DNA of 64,000 nt, taken from the NCBI RefSeq assembly GCF_037024155.1, contig NZ_JAYKTS010000022.1, positions 1-64,000 on the forward strand, given 5' to 3'. Below are positions 25,662-36,743 of this stretch, piece by piece. The stretch's first letter is position 1. The number at the start of each line of letters is the position of its first letter. Source of the stretch: Bacillus sp. 2205SS5-2 (GTDB lineage: Bacteria > Bacillota > Bacilli > Bacillales > Bacillaceae_K). The translations under genes were made by a program, and so were the position numbers. A model generated the notes under the pieces. It ran no database searches. It was not told where the DNA came from and saw only the letters and a program-made list of their open reading frames with translations.

Positions 25662-25697
25662 AAAAGAAACAGACCTTGCTTTAGTCCGTTTCCATTA
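25662..25697 (-). terminator. Terminator after the DUF350 gene
   Basis: On the minus strand GGAAACGGAC pairs with GTCTGTTTC, followed by TTTTTATT; it ends the lipoprotein/ATP-grasp/DUF350 operon. Confidence 0.75.
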
Positions 25698-25706
25698 ATA
25701 CGCCTG

Positions 25707-26120
25707 TTAATACGTTAAGCTTGCCGCAACAATAATTCCTACGACGATTCCGGCAGCAAATAAACTAAATCCGACAGCAATATTTCCTTCTTCTACTTTT
25801 TTTGCTAAATGTGTTTTAGGGGTTAGGAGATATTCAATGATATAATACGCAACTACTTGAGCAATAATCCCAATTATCCCCCAAATAAACGCATCTAAAA
25901 GATTCACACTTCCTGCCCAAACAGTATAAATGATAATCGCAAGTCCAATTGTTTTCCCCCATAATTTTAAAGCAACAGCAAGATTCCCCTCTTTTATCAG
26001 CTGTCTTTCTGAAAAGCTTGTTGTAAATGAAAAGACTAGTAGACCTAATAAAATAAGGCCAAATCCTGTTCCAAGATGGGCTAAAAAGTTTAAAAATGCT
26101 TCAAATGAAATATAGGTCAT
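25707..26120 (-). CDS. DUF350 membrane protein
   Basis: 137 residues with four predicted membrane helices (about 13-33, 55-75, 80-100, 115-135); the two halves are alike, each with a GN(L/I)AV segment (KEGNLAVALKLWG and EEGNIAVGFSLFA), as in the DUF350/YjfL family. Function unknown. It overlaps the upstream ATP-grasp gene by four bases; DUF350 proteins occur elsewhere with glutathionylspermidine-synthase-like genes, so the two may act together at the membrane. Confidence 0.85.
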   Translation of the reverse strand: MTYISFEAFLNFLAHLGTGFGLILLGLLVFSFTTSFSERQLIKEGNLAVALKLWGKTIGLAIIIYTVWAGSVNLLDAFIWGIIGIIAQVVAYYIIEYLLTPKTHLAKKVEEGNIAVGFSLFAAGIVVGIIVAASLTY

Positions 26121-27391
26121 GTTAATCTCCTTTCGTCTTGAATTCCTATCGGCAAGAAATAGGAATGATTATCCGTAATAAGTCCTCCCGCGCGTATACC
26201 AATCGCCATGGGCATATTGTGCACATAAAAGCATCCATATAATAGATGTACTTTCTTTTTTCCTTTGGCTGTTTGAATCGTATATTGAGGAAGATTTGCA
26301 AATTTTTGAAAGACAGAGAGGGCGGAAGTATAGGTTTTTTGCTTATCTTCCACTACTTTTTTTCCATTCTCATTAAATATTACGATAGAGTCTCCTTCTC
26401 TTCCGAAAGCGGGTTTGCGCACGAATTGTTCTTTTTTCACTAAAAAAGGTTCTTCCTCTAAATAAGTTGGCAAAAAATAGTCCTGAATCCAACCGTGTTC
26501 TTCCAATGAAAAAAAAGCTTGTTTTTCTTGATGAAGTCCCCAAATCACAGCTTGAACAGCTTTTGATTGCAAGAGAAAGGCAGAGGGCGGATTTAATAGG
26601 ATAAGCATTTCTTCTTCCACTAAACGTAGAAGTTTAACACCTACCCTTTCTTTTGTTGTTACTTCTCGGTCGTCTATCAGATGCTCAATTGGATACGTTG
26701 GTCGATATAAGACATCAATCCGCTCGCCATCTGGCGTATATGCTCCTCTCTTTAAAACCAATTTGCCATTGTCGACAATATCCTCAGCTAAGACTTTTAA
26801 CTTAGAGAGGGGAATAAAGTGAGAAGGAAGGTCACATAATTCTTGTAAGTATTTCGTTGTGTAATAATCTTCAGGATGATCCTCATGAGAAGTAAAAACA
26901 ATTATGGGAGAGAGAGTTTCCGTCCGTTGACAAGCCTCCAATATTCCCCTTTGCAGAGATTTCATAAGTAACTGTTCTAATCCCTCATTTGCATCTCTTT
27001 CCTTAAAATAAGCAGAGACACGTCCATTTACATGAAAGGTTTCTTTCATAAAAGTGGGGGTATCCGTATTAAATTCTAGTAGCTTGATATCATTCTCTGT
27101 AACAACAAAATCCATTCTTCCAATTAAGGTCATTAACTGACTTGTGTTCAAACGGACATAGGGGATCGCTTCCTCTGGTATACCTAGTTGAAGAAGGGAA
27201 TCGTCCTCCATATTCTGTAGTAAAGGAAGGGTTTTTCGATAAATCTGTCCCACTCTTTTGGACGCAGTACGGATTTGTCGTATCCGCTCCTCTGTCTCTA
27301 GCTTGATATCTAATAAGGAGTATTCTTCACCAAATAAATCCGGCCAAAAATCTGGAATGGTTAAAAAAAATTTTGTTCTTTCGCTAACCAC
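26117..27391 (-). CDS. Glutathionylspermidine synthase-like ATP-grasp ligase
   Basis: About 424 residues. It carries the pre-ATP-grasp and ATP-grasp parts of the glutathionylspermidine synthase C-terminal family, including LLEFNTDTP, the RKPAFGREGDSIV loop and YGCFYVHNMP near the end. The family makes amide bonds with ATP; since Bacillaceae do not use glutathione widely, the substrate is probably another peptide or amine. GTG 27391 is chosen because AGGGTGG lies five bases upstream and it overlaps the lipoprotein stop; the open frame extends to TTG 27418. Confidence 0.82.
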   Translation of the reverse strand: MVSERTKFFLTIPDFWPDLFGEEYSLLDIKLETEERIRQIRTASKRVGQIYRKTLPLLQNMEDDSLLQLGIPEEAIPYVRLNTSQLMTLIGRMDFVVTENDIKLLEFNTDTPTFMKETFHVNGRVSAYFKERDANEGLEQLLMKSLQRGILEACQRTETLSPIIVFTSHEDHPEDYYTTKYLQELCDLPSHFIPLSKLKVLAEDIVDNGKLVLKRGAYTPDGERIDVLYRPTYPIEHLIDDREVTTKERVGVKLLRLVEEEMLILLNPPSAFLLQSKAVQAVIWGLHQEKQAFFSLEEHGWIQDYFLPTYLEEEPFLVKKEQFVRKPAFGREGDSIVIFNENGKKVVEDKQKTYTSALSVFQKFANLPQYTIQTAKGKKKVHLLYGCFYVHNMPMAIGIRAGGLITDNHSYFLPIGIQDERRLT

Positions 27392-27686
27392 CAAAACCAC
27401 CCTTTGTTCCACTTCCAATTCCAGATTGATAACTTTTACTATAGGACTTGTAAGCTGATGATTTTTTTAGGCTAGATTTGTTTTTAAAAAGTTTACCCGC
27501 ATAATAATAACCAAGATAATGAGCAGAAGAATCATCATCGCAATAATACGTTCCGGTTTCTTCATCCCAGTCCCAATCATCACAATCTGTTCCGGTCGGC
27601 TCAGGTGGAAGGTCTGATCCACAAGCTGCTAAGGATACCGTCATAGCGGCAACGACACCTGACATCAATTTTTTGGTTTTTTTCAC
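27384..27686 (-). CDS. Small lipoprotein of the ATP-grasp/DUF350 operon
   Basis: 100 residues with a lipoprotein signal ending LAAC (lipid-modified C22), an acidic aspartate/tryptophan-rich middle (DCDDWDWDEETGTYYCDDD) and a Ser/Gly/Lys-rich tail ending GSGTKGGFGG. It is like the YgiB-type or UPF0323-like small lipoproteins that accompany glutathionylspermidine-synthase-like genes. It overlaps the ATP-grasp gene, first in the operon. Function unknown. Confidence 0.75.
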   Translation of the reverse strand: MKKTKKLMSGVVAAMTVSLAACGSDLPPEPTGTDCDDWDWDEETGTYYCDDDSSAHYLGYYYAGKLFKNKSSLKKSSAYKSYSKSYQSGIGSGTKGGFGG

Positions 27687-27774
27687 AATTCTGTCCTCCT
27701 TTTCAGATTGATTGGATTTACCTGACCAAATCCCCTTTATACTGAGGCCTCTTTTAGTTAGTGTCTACAGTTTT

Positions 27775-28224
27775 TTAGGTTAGTGAAAATCCTGTAGGCT
27801 TCATATAAAGCACATATGTCCTACGATCCTCGTCAATTTCAGCAGAATCACGTTCCCATTCCATGTTCTCAAGATAATGATAGACCGTCCCTATTACATG
27901 AAGAATTTCTAGGTGCCATGAATGCACTTCTTTTTTAATTAAGGGATGATCTTTTCGGTTATTTAGCTCACGATACTCTAAAAAAATCCCTTCTTCTGTT
28001 CCTACATTTTCAAATGGATCTTCTTCATATTTTTTCACATAAATAATCGTAATATCATCTTCTATAGCAGAAGATATTTGCTGATAGGTTATACCTTCTT
28101 TAATGAAAAATTCACATTCTCTTCTTGCTAAGATTTGCTCTAACTCAATCTGCTCATAATGATAGAGAGGTTCAAAATTTTCATGACTTTTCATTAGACG
28201 ATACTCAAGAATGGGTCGTTTCAT
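27775..28224 (-). CDS. Unknown 149-residue cytoplasmic protein
   Basis: Soluble acidic protein without signal or membrane segment; contains CEFFIKEGITYQQISSAIEDDITIIYVKK and a C-terminal EDRRTYVLYMKPTGFSLT. I do not recognise the family. It lies about 90 bases upstream of the lipoprotein gene on the same strand and may belong to the same transcription unit. A divergent potassium-channel gene begins 124 bases to the right. Confidence 0.7.
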   Translation of the reverse strand: MKRPILEYRLMKSHENFEPLYHYEQIELEQILARRECEFFIKEGITYQQISSAIEDDITIIYVKKYEEDPFENVGTEEGIFLEYRELNNRKDHPLIKKEVHSWHLEILHVIGTVYHYLENMEWERDSAEIDEDRRTYVLYMKPTGFSLT

Positions 28225-28348
28225 TTGCCACTCCTTTCATTTTTTACGATTCATATTCTGTTTATTTTCTTATTATATACGATTTCTCTGGAAAGAAGTT
28301 TCAAGTTTTAGGTAAAATAGAGAGGCAGGGCAGAAAGGAGGAACGTCT

Positions 28349-29392
28349 TTGAATTTTTTATTACGATTTTGGAAACATCTTGCCAAAGTAGAATTTAGTG
28401 TCGCACTCCTATTATCGATCCTTGTCGTCGTTTTTGGCACTCTGACGATCCACTGGGTGGAACCAGAAACCTTTCCAACTTTATTTGATAGTCTGTGGTG
28501 GACGATGACGACCCTTACAACCGTTGGCTATGGTGATTATTATCCAACAACGATAATTGGACGCTGGTTAGGCATGTTTTTATTTATTTTTGGAATTGGT
28601 GTTTTAGGTCTTCTGATTGGGAAAAACGTCGACGCGATTTACACATTTCGACGGTTGAAAATGGAGGGGAAAATCGTGTATAAGCAAAGCAATCACTATA
28701 TTTACATAGGCTGGTCTAAAAAAACAGAACAAGCAATCAATGAAATTTTTGCTCATGAACCACATGCTGAAATTGTTCTCATTGAAACACTAAAAGAAAC
28801 GCCCATGGATCATGATCAAGTTCACTACATTCAAGGAGAACCATCTGACGAGAATACGCTGATGAAAGCGAATATCACTAAATCTAAACGAGTGGCTATT
28901 TTTGCGGATGGAAATATTAAGGATCCGATGTTAGCGGATGGCAGAACACTTCTCATCGCCTCAGCTGTTGAATCGATTTCCGTTAAATACCAGAAAAATA
29001 TTCATACAGTTGTTGAAATCAATGAAGAGAAGCATATTAGTGCGTTTAATCATATCAATGTAGATGATTTTATTATGTCTAATGATGGCGTTTCGCTCTT
29101 AATGGCCAAAGCTACGCTACATCCAGGTGCCACTTTGATATTTCGTCAGCTTCTTAGTAAAAAATTCGGCAATAACATTCACGAAATAAAGCCTATATCC
29201 TCCTGGAAAACCTATCAAGAAGCAGCCATGTTTTTATTTCAACAAGGAGCGGCCCTTATCGCGGTAAACGATGAAATGGATTTTACTTCTGCCTCAGATA
29301 AACCTTTATCGCTACAAGATACTCTCTTTATTGTGTGTAACGATAACACGTATGAGCGAATTAAAAAAGCAAAAAAAAGCGCAAACAACTAA
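28349..29392 (+). CDS. Potassium channel with RCK-like domain (YugO-like)
   Basis: 347 residues. Two membrane helices (about 17-37 and 72-92) flank a pore loop with the selectivity filter TTVGYGD, followed by a cytoplasmic RCK/TrkA-N-like domain (from about 115, HYIYIGWSKKTEQAI). It resembles B. subtilis YugO, which releases K+ in electrical signalling in biofilms; that role here is inference. Start TTG with AAAGGAGGA upstream. A strong terminator follows directly. Confidence 0.88.
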   Translation: MNFLLRFWKHLAKVEFSVALLLSILVVVFGTLTIHWVEPETFPTLFDSLWWTMTTLTTVGYGDYYPTTIIGRWLGMFLFIFGIGVLGLLIGKNVDAIYTFRRLKMEGKIVYKQSNHYIYIGWSKKTEQAINEIFAHEPHAEIVLIETLKETPMDHDQVHYIQGEPSDENTLMKANITKSKRVAIFADGNIKDPMLADGRTLLIASAVESISVKYQKNIHTVVEINEEKHISAFNHINVDDFIMSNDGVSLLMAKATLHPGATLIFRQLLSKKFGNNIHEIKPISSWKTYQEAAMFLFQQGAALIAVNDEMDFTSASDKPLSLQDTLFIVCNDNTYERIKKAKKSANN

Positions 29393-29409
29393 GTTGTTTG
29401 CGTTTTTTT
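29380..29409 (+). terminator. Terminator after the potassium channel gene
   Basis: CGCAAACAACT pairs with AGTTGTTTGCG, then TTTTTTT. Confidence 0.92.
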
Positions 29410-29422
29410 GTCTTTTTTTAGT

Positions 29423-29544
29423 TGGCTCTTTTCGTATACATTGTGGCTAGTTCATCATATTTTTAATTAAATCTTTCATTTCCCTGTTGATTTCCAGCAA
29501 AAATAAACGGATTCGATAAGCCACAAACTTTGCGAAAACAGTCT
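29423..29544 (+). repeat. MITE-like repeat copy, internally shortened
   Basis: GGCTCTTTTCGTATACATTG at the left and ACTTTGCGAAAACAGTCT at the right; the interior lacks the GATGCCCGAAACAAAGC part. Confidence 0.75.
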
Positions 29545-29545
29545 T

Positions 29546-30886
<1,341 letters not shown>

Positions 30887-30923
30887 TCATTTTAACAGTG
30901 ATAACTTGAGAAAGTCAACTTAA

Positions 30924-30965
30924 ACACGAACATTATTTATTTTTTGAAACTTTTTGTTCGTTAAG
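30924..30965 (-). promoter_or_regulatory. PurBox-like inverted pair upstream of purA
   Basis: ACACGAACATTA (30924-30935) and TTTTTGTTCGTTAAG (30951-30965) are inverted CGAAC motifs with AT-rich flanks, like the PurR control site of B. subtilis pur genes. The rest of 30839-31437 holds the next repeat copy and nothing else recognised. Confidence 0.65.
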
Positions 30966-31041
30966 TATATCCTATTATAACCAATATTTTTGTTGAAAAT
31001 TATTTCCATATACATTTTTGCAAATGAATTTACTTTTAAGT

Positions 31042-31179
31042 GGGCTCCTTTGGCAAATTTCAGCTGGAATCCTCCATTTTGCTGTGATTCCCCTCAAAAA
31101 TAGACGAAAAAATGCCCTGAAATAAATCTATTTCACCGTAGTCTGGCTCGAAAAGCAACAAACTTTAGGAAAACAGTCT
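31042..31179 (+). repeat. MITE-like repeat copy, diverged
   Basis: GGGCTCCTTTGGCAAAT at the left; then AAAAATAGACGAAAAAATGC and CGAAAAGCAACAAACTTTAG; ends AAAACAGTCT. Confidence 0.7.
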
Positions 31180-31405
31180 GATTAAAGGGAACCAAATAGA
31201 AAGATAAGGGTCTGGCTCTGATAGGTCCTTTTTAGCACCCTTCAAACAATCTCCTCTTAAAGGGATATTTTAACCACCATTCTCCCTTCCTCTATTGGCT
31301 ACCGTTCATACCTCACATCATTTATATTCGTAATGAACTAAAAATTCGAAATACGCCTAGATCTAGACATAATAACACTTACTAAATTACCCTTTCTTCT
31401 CAAGG

Positions 31406-31436
31406 AAAAAAGAGACCGATTATATCGGTCTCTTTT
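31406..31436 (-). terminator. Terminator after dnaB
   Basis: AAAAAGAGACCGAT and TCGGTCTCTTTT pair over 12 bp with a 4-6 base loop next to the dnaB stop. Confidence 0.9.
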
Positions 31437-31437
31437 A

Positions 31438-32802
31438 CTATGCCCCAGGAGGAGTTCCTGCATCATCAAATCTTCGTTCTAAATTGACAAATTTATTGTA
31501 TTCTTTTACAAACGCAAGCGAAACCGTTCCCACAGGACCATTCCTTTGCTTGGCAATGATAATTTCAATGATATTTTTTGCTTCTGATTCTTTATCATAA
31601 TAGTCATCTCGATACAAAAAAGCCACGATATCCGCATCTTGCTCTATACTACCTGATTCTCGGATATCCGACATCATTGGTCGTTTATCTTGACGTTGTT
31701 CTACTCCACGAGATAGCTGAGAAAGCGCAATAACCGGCACCTTCAATTCACGCGCTAATGATTTTAATTCCCGCGAGATTTCAGATACTTCTTGTTGGCG
31801 GTTTTCTCCTGAACGTCCTGATCCTTGAATTAATTGTAAGTAATCAATTAAAATCATCCCGAGACCTGCTTCCTGTGCAAGGCGGCGACATTTCGAACGA
31901 ATTTCATTAATTCGAATTCCTGGCGTATCATCAATATATATACCAGAATTAGATAGACTCCCCATAGCCATCGTCAGTTTGCGCCAATCTTCATCATTAA
32001 GAGCGCCAGTACGTAACCTTTGGGCGTCTATATTCCCTTCAGCACACAACATACGCATAGCGAGTTGTTCTGCTCCCATCTCTAAACTAAAAATTGCCAC
32101 ATTCTCGTCAGACTTTGTTGCCACATTCTGAGCAATATTTAAAGCAAAGGCTGTTTTACCAACAGAAGGTCGAGCCCCGACAATAATTAAATCATTGCGC
32201 TGAAACCCAGCAGTCATCTGATCCAATTCAAGAAACCCTGTCGGAATACCGGTTACATCTCCAACTCGGTTATGCAAGGTTTCGATATTATCATACGTTC
32301 TCACTAAGACGTCTTTTATGTCATGAAATGCTCCTGCATTTTTGCGCTGAGCGACTTCCATAATATTTTTTTCAGCTTCACTTAATAAGCTTTCAACCTC
32401 ATCTTCGCGTGAAAAGCCATCTTGAGCGATATTTGTTGCCGTTCGAATTAAGCGACGTAAAAGCGATTTTTCTTCTACAATTCGTGCATAGTATTCAATA
32501 TTTGCGGCTGTCGGAACTGATCCAGCAAGCTCACTTAAATAACTTACGCCCCCAACATCCTCAAGCTCTTTTATAGTAGATAACGATTCTGTAACAGTAA
32601 TTAAATCGACTGCTTTTCCCACATCATTTAATTTTAGCATCTCCGCAAAAATCTTTTGATGGGACGCACGGTAAAAGTCCTCTGGCAGAAGCATTTCTGA
32701 GGCAAGGATTAAGGATTGAGGTTCAAGAAAAATAGCCCCCAACACCGCTTGTTCAGCTTCGATATTCTGTGGTGGCACACGATCAGAAAATAACTCATTC
32801 AT
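31438..32802 (-). CDS. dnaB: Replicative DNA helicase (DnaB; named DnaC in B. subtilis)
   Basis: 454 residues. N-terminal DnaB domain (PPQNIEAEQAVLGAIF) and RecA-like C-terminal domain with Walker A GARPSVGKTAFALN and Walker B MILIDYLQLI, plus the LSQLSRGVEQRQDKRP segment. Hexameric 5'-3' fork helicase. Located beside rplI and gdpP as in Bacillus. Confidence 0.97.
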   Translation of the reverse strand: MNELFSDRVPPQNIEAEQAVLGAIFLEPQSLILASEMLLPEDFYRASHQKIFAEMLKLNDVGKAVDLITVTESLSTIKELEDVGGVSYLSELAGSVPTAANIEYYARIVEEKSLLRRLIRTATNIAQDGFSREDEVESLLSEAEKNIMEVAQRKNAGAFHDIKDVLVRTYDNIETLHNRVGDVTGIPTGFLELDQMTAGFQRNDLIIVGARPSVGKTAFALNIAQNVATKSDENVAIFSLEMGAEQLAMRMLCAEGNIDAQRLRTGALNDEDWRKLTMAMGSLSNSGIYIDDTPGIRINEIRSKCRRLAQEAGLGMILIDYLQLIQGSGRSGENRQQEVSEISRELKSLARELKVPVIALSQLSRGVEQRQDKRPMMSDIRESGSIEQDADIVAFLYRDDYYDKESEAKNIIEIIIAKQRNGPVGTVSLAFVKEYNKFVNLERRFDDAGTPPGA

Positions 32803-32851
32803 CTATAGTAACCTCCTCTTATTGAAGAAGAAATTCGATTCTTTTTCATAG

Positions 32852-32881
32852 AAAAAATGTGACCTATAGAAGATCACATTT
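32852..32881 (-). terminator. Terminator between rplI and dnaB
   Basis: On the minus strand AAATGTGATC pairs with GGTCACATTT, followed by a T-rich stretch, 50 bases after the rplI stop. Confidence 0.75.
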
Positions 32882-32933
32882 CTCATCAGGTACTCTATTG
32901 TACCATGTTCTTGCCAAAATAGATTTGGAAAAT

Positions 32934-33383
32934 TTAACTTTCTTCCGTAACATGTACCTTCAACGTGGCTGTTACAGATGAATACAACTTAACCGGAACA
33001 TTCGTATATCCTAGAGAACGAATTGCATCTTCAAGCTCCATTTTACGCTTATCAATTTTAATTTTGTGTTCTTTTTGAAGTCTTTCAGCAATCTGTTTTG
33101 TCGTAATGGAACCGAATAAACGACCACTTTCACCTGATTTTGTTTTAATTTCAACAGTCAATTTTTCAAGTGTCTCTTTTAATTGTTTTGCTTCTTCTAG
33201 TTCTTCTTGTTCTTTCTTCTTACGTAAGTTTTTTTGGCCTTCTAACTTACTGATGGCAGCATTTGTAGCTTCTGCTGCTAATCCTTGTTTCAATAAAAAA
33301 TTATGCGCGTAACCATCCGCAACATTTTTCACTTCTCCTTTTTTCCCTTTACCTTTTACATCTTTCAAGAAAATAACTTTCAT
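32934..33383 (-). CDS. rplI: 50S ribosomal protein L9
   Basis: 149 residues. N-terminal domain [21 protein letters not shown] with the [13 protein letters not shown] signature, a long connecting helix and the C-terminal rRNA-binding domain. Its start shares a base with the gdpP stop, so the two are coupled as in Bacillus. Confidence 0.97.
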   Translation of the reverse strand: MKVIFLKDVKGKGKKGEVKNVADGYAHNFLLKQGLAAEATNAAISKLEGQKNLRKKKEQEELEEAKQLKETLEKLTVEIKTKSGESGRLFGSITTKQIAERLQKEHKIKIDKRKMELEDAIRSLGYTNVPVKLYSSVTATLKVHVTEES

Positions 33384-35353
33384 TATTCATTTCTCCCTTC
33401 AAAATATTCGTTAATGGCTTGCAGAAGTAACTTTTCCGCTTGATTTACTGTCATATCATCTAGTTGTGTTGCAGCATTGGTTAAATGGCCACCGCCATTT
33501 AAACTTTCCATGACAATTTGGACATTTATATCTCCTAATGAGCGAGCACTAATACCCATAACTTCTTCGCCGCGCTTTCCAATCACGAAGGAAGCAATAA
33601 CTTCATCCATCGTCAATAATGTATCTGCGGCTTGTGCGATAAGAACGGGGTCGTACAATAAATCGTCATTTCCTTTGGCAATGGCGATACCTTCATACGG
33701 AAAATTTACTGTCTCGATGATTTTTGACCGAGCAATATATGTATCAACATCTTCTTTTAGGAATTTCTGCACTAAAACTGTATCCGCTCCCTGTGCACGC
33801 AAATAGGAGGCTGCATCAAACGTCCGGGAACCTGTACGTAAGGTAAAACTTTTGGTATCCACAATAATTCCTGCCAACAAAGACGTCGCTTCGAGCATAT
33901 TGATTTTTTCATGCTTTGGTTGATATTCTAATAGTTCGGTTACAAGTTCAGCTGTCGATGAAGCGTAGGGCTCCATATACACAAGCAACGGATTTTTAAT
34001 AAAATCTTCCCCGCGACGATGATGATCAATGATAATTTTCTTTTCGACACGATTTAACAGCTTTTCATCAATAACAAGGGATGGTTTATGCGTATCGACT
34101 ATTACCAATAATGTGTTTTCCGTTGCCATTTCTAACGCTTCTTCTGATGAAATAAAGCGTGAATACAGCTCTGGATATGCTCTTACTTCCTCTATAAGCC
34201 TTCTTACCCCATTATCAATATCAGTGCTATTAATAACTACATAACCCTCACGTTGATTAAGCTGTGCCACCTTACGAATCCCTATAGAGGCTCCAATTGC
34301 ATCCATATCCGGATGTTTATGACCCATCACGATGACTTTATCACTCTCGATAATCAATTCCTTTAGTGCGTGGGAAATCACTCGTGCTCTTACCCTAGTT
34401 CGCTTTTCCATCGGATTCGTTTTACCACCAAAAAACTTTACTTTTCCATTTGCTTGCTTAATCGCAACTTGGTCGCCACCGCGTCCTAGTGCGAGGTCTA
34501 GACTAGATTGTGCGAGGGTTCCTAGCTCTGGTAAAGAGGAAACGGCTGTTCCAATCCCGATACTTAACGTTAGTGGCACATGTTGCTTCGAGGTTTCTTC
34601 TCGAATTTCATCTAAAATCGCGAATTTTTCTTCTTCTAATGTATTTAAAATCTGCTCATTAAATACACCAATAAACCGCTCTTGTGAAATACGTTTTAGA
34701 AATACACCGGAATTCTTCGCCCATTTATTTAGAAGTGAGGTCACAAGACTATTCATGCTACTTCGGGTTTGGTCATCCATTCCTTGGGTCAATTCATCAT
34801 AATTATCCAGAAAGATGATCGAAATAACTGTACGATCGTTTTGGTAGCGCTCTGAAATTTCAGTTTGCTCTGTTATATCGAAAAAGTATAACAGTTTTTC
34901 TTCTAGTTTAAAAATGACATTGTACTTACGTTTGTTTAAAGTAATCGTTTCGGATTCAACCTCTTGTTTAATTAATGGTACCAATTCCTCAGCCACATCA
35001 TAAAGGGAACGTCCCACAACGGAGTTCTCATGAAAGCAGGCCGCAACAAAAGGGTTTGTCCACTCGATAAAATACTCATCACTTATTAGCATAATACCAA
35101 TCGGCATTTCCATTAGTGCTTCTTCACCGACACGTTTTACTCGATAAGAAAGCGTAGAGATATACTCTTCAGTCGCTCGATAATCATTTCTCTCTACAAA
35201 TAAGATCAGAAAAAACACGGCACTATAAATAATTAATCCTACGGCTGCTAACCACCAATTGTAAAATACCACAACCAATAGTAGAAAAGCGGTAATCATC
35301 ATCAATCCATAAATAGGATAGCGAATAATACGCTTCTTAAAATGCAATAACAT
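33383..35353 (-). CDS. gdpP: Cyclic-di-AMP phosphodiesterase GdpP
   Basis: 656 residues. Two N-terminal membrane helices (about 12-50), a PAS-like domain, a degenerate GGDEF domain (GRGGDQVAI in place of GGDEF) and DHH/DHHA1 domains with [17 protein letters not shown] and the IIDHHRRG motif. It hydrolyses c-di-AMP to pApA, which affects cell-wall, potassium and beta-lactam phenotypes. All metal-binding motifs are present. Confidence 0.95.
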   Translation of the reverse strand: MLLHFKKRIIRYPIYGLMMITAFLLLVVVFYNWWLAAVGLIIYSAVFFLILFVERNDYRATEEYISTLSYRVKRVGEEALMEMPIGIMLISDEYFIEWTNPFVAACFHENSVVGRSLYDVAEELVPLIKQEVESETITLNKRKYNVIFKLEEKLLYFFDITEQTEISERYQNDRTVISIIFLDNYDELTQGMDDQTRSSMNSLVTSLLNKWAKNSGVFLKRISQERFIGVFNEQILNTLEEEKFAILDEIREETSKQHVPLTLSIGIGTAVSSLPELGTLAQSSLDLALGRGGDQVAIKQANGKVKFFGGKTNPMEKRTRVRARVISHALKELIIESDKVIVMGHKHPDMDAIGASIGIRKVAQLNQREGYVVINSTDIDNGVRRLIEEVRAYPELYSRFISSEEALEMATENTLLVIVDTHKPSLVIDEKLLNRVEKKIIIDHHRRGEDFIKNPLLVYMEPYASSTAELVTELLEYQPKHEKINMLEATSLLAGIIVDTKSFTLRTGSRTFDAASYLRAQGADTVLVQKFLKEDVDTYIARSKIIETVNFPYEGIAIAKGNDDLLYDPVLIAQAADTLLTMDEVIASFVIGKRGEEVMGISARSLGDINVQIVMESLNGGGHLTNAATQLDDMTVNQAEKLLLQAINEYFEGRNE

Positions 35354-35397
35354 TCTTTCAGCTCCTAAAACTTATACTTTTACAGCAAAGGCTAAAA

Positions 35398-36339
35398 TCA
35401 TTTTTGTTGAAGGCGCTGTCTTAAATTAAAACCTAAATCAATTATACCTAATAAACGAATAATATAAAGCAATGGAGCAAAGATTAGCACAAAAATTGTC
35501 AAAGTAATTGGAACGGCTTTGGGCCACTTTTGAAGACTACTCCAAAAATAAATGAATGAGAACCCTTGAAGTAAAAATAAGAACTGTAGAATAAAAGATA
35601 CATTCATAAATGCCATATAGCTGAAACTTCCCTTCTCAAATGGAATAAGAAGGCTGACAATTAGGGTGATTAAATAATACCATAAGATACTTTTTGGTAG
35701 CACCATCTCGCGGAAAGGTTGAAATTTTGGCACATTTACCCCTAAACGTCTAGCGATTGGAAAGTTTATCAACATTGAAAGAAATACGGACATCACCGAC
35801 ACAAGGACGAAAATGCTCGGAATTAAAGTGCTCGTTAAAGAAACCATTTCGTTCATTTTTTCGACTACTTTTTCATCTGGAGTTTGACCAATCATTTCCA
35901 TAAACTTGATGGACTGTTGAATGGATTCACTTAGCAAAGCAAATAGTTCGGTAACAAAATTCATCTCTAAAAACAATACAGAAATGACGTATTGAGAACT
36001 AAAGATGATTAAAAATAACACGGTAGAGCTCAATAAAATCATAATTTTCGGTTGCTTTAATTGAATTTGCCAGCCCATCAGTATTCCAATAAACGCAGCA
36101 AAAATAGCAACGGGTAATGCTAAGATATTCCCAATAATAAGGGCGAGTCCAATTGAAGCAGCCAAGAGCATTAAACTATATTTTAGTGGATATTTACTGC
36201 TATAAAGAATAAACGGTAAAACCATAAACAAGCTAGTAATCGCTCCTAATATTGGAATATACAAAGTTATAAACAGAAGAATTACAAAAGCAGCAATTAA
36301 AATAGCACCCTCAGTAATTCCTTTCGTTTTATACAACAA
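35398..36339 (-). CDS. yybS: DUF2232 membrane protein YybS
   Basis: 313 residues with about eight hydrophobic helices; TEGAILIAAFVILLF at the N-terminus and FLLQGFSFIYFWS near the end fit the DUF2232/YybS family, conserved upstream of gdpP-rplI in Bacillales. Predicted integral membrane protein of unknown function. Start TTG. Confidence 0.88.
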   Translation of the reverse strand: MLYKTKGITEGAILIAAFVILLFITLYIPILGAITSLFMVLPFILYSSKYPLKYSLMLLAASIGLALIIGNILALPVAIFAAFIGILMGWQIQLKQPKIMILLSSTVLFLIIFSSQYVISVLFLEMNFVTELFALLSESIQQSIKFMEMIGQTPDEKVVEKMNEMVSLTSTLIPSIFVLVSVMSVFLSMLINFPIARRLGVNVPKFQPFREMVLPKSILWYYLITLIVSLLIPFEKGSFSYMAFMNVSFILQFLFLLQGFSFIYFWSSLQKWPKAVPITLTIFVLIFAPLLYIIRLLGIIDLGFNLRQRLQQK

Positions 36340-36427
36340 GAACCACTCTCTTTCTAATCAATATGTTTCCATTTTAGACCTGAATCCTCTAGGCTTCAAG
36401 TCACTTAGATGGTTTTCTATAAATAGA

Positions 36428-36456
36428 AAAGGATGTCAGTTGACACCCTCTTTAAA
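36428..36456 (-). terminator. Possible terminator between the chemoreceptor gene and yybS
   Basis: On the minus strand GAGGGTGTCA pairs imperfectly with TGACATCC and is followed by TTTTC. Confidence 0.4.
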
Positions 36457-36488
36457 CTATCATGATTAAGGTAAGATTGAAAGAAGAA

Positions 36489-36726
36489 TAGCTTTATACA
36501 AGGATTGTGGATTTTCAAATAAGAATAAAACCTTCGACTTGTATGACTACAATCTCTTTTCATCACGAAATAGGGACTAATTCAAAAAGCCACAATCTTT
36601 GCGATAACAGCCTTTCCTATTGAAAAACTCTTCATTTCTAGATGAAAAGCAGGAAATCAATCAAGAAAACCTTACTGCCTGTTTTATCTTTGTAACAAGA
36701 GCAACAAAGCATACGAAAGGAACCAA
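36489..36726. repeat. Second-subtype MITE-like repeat (rearranged)
   Basis: Shares CATTTCTAGATGAAAAGCAG and CCTTACTGCCTGTTTT with 25474-25657, and TCTTTGCGATAACAGCCTT with the copy at 61115-61277. Probably two partial copies joined. Confidence 0.55.
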
Positions 36727-36743
36727 TTCACTTTTTTCCAGCC

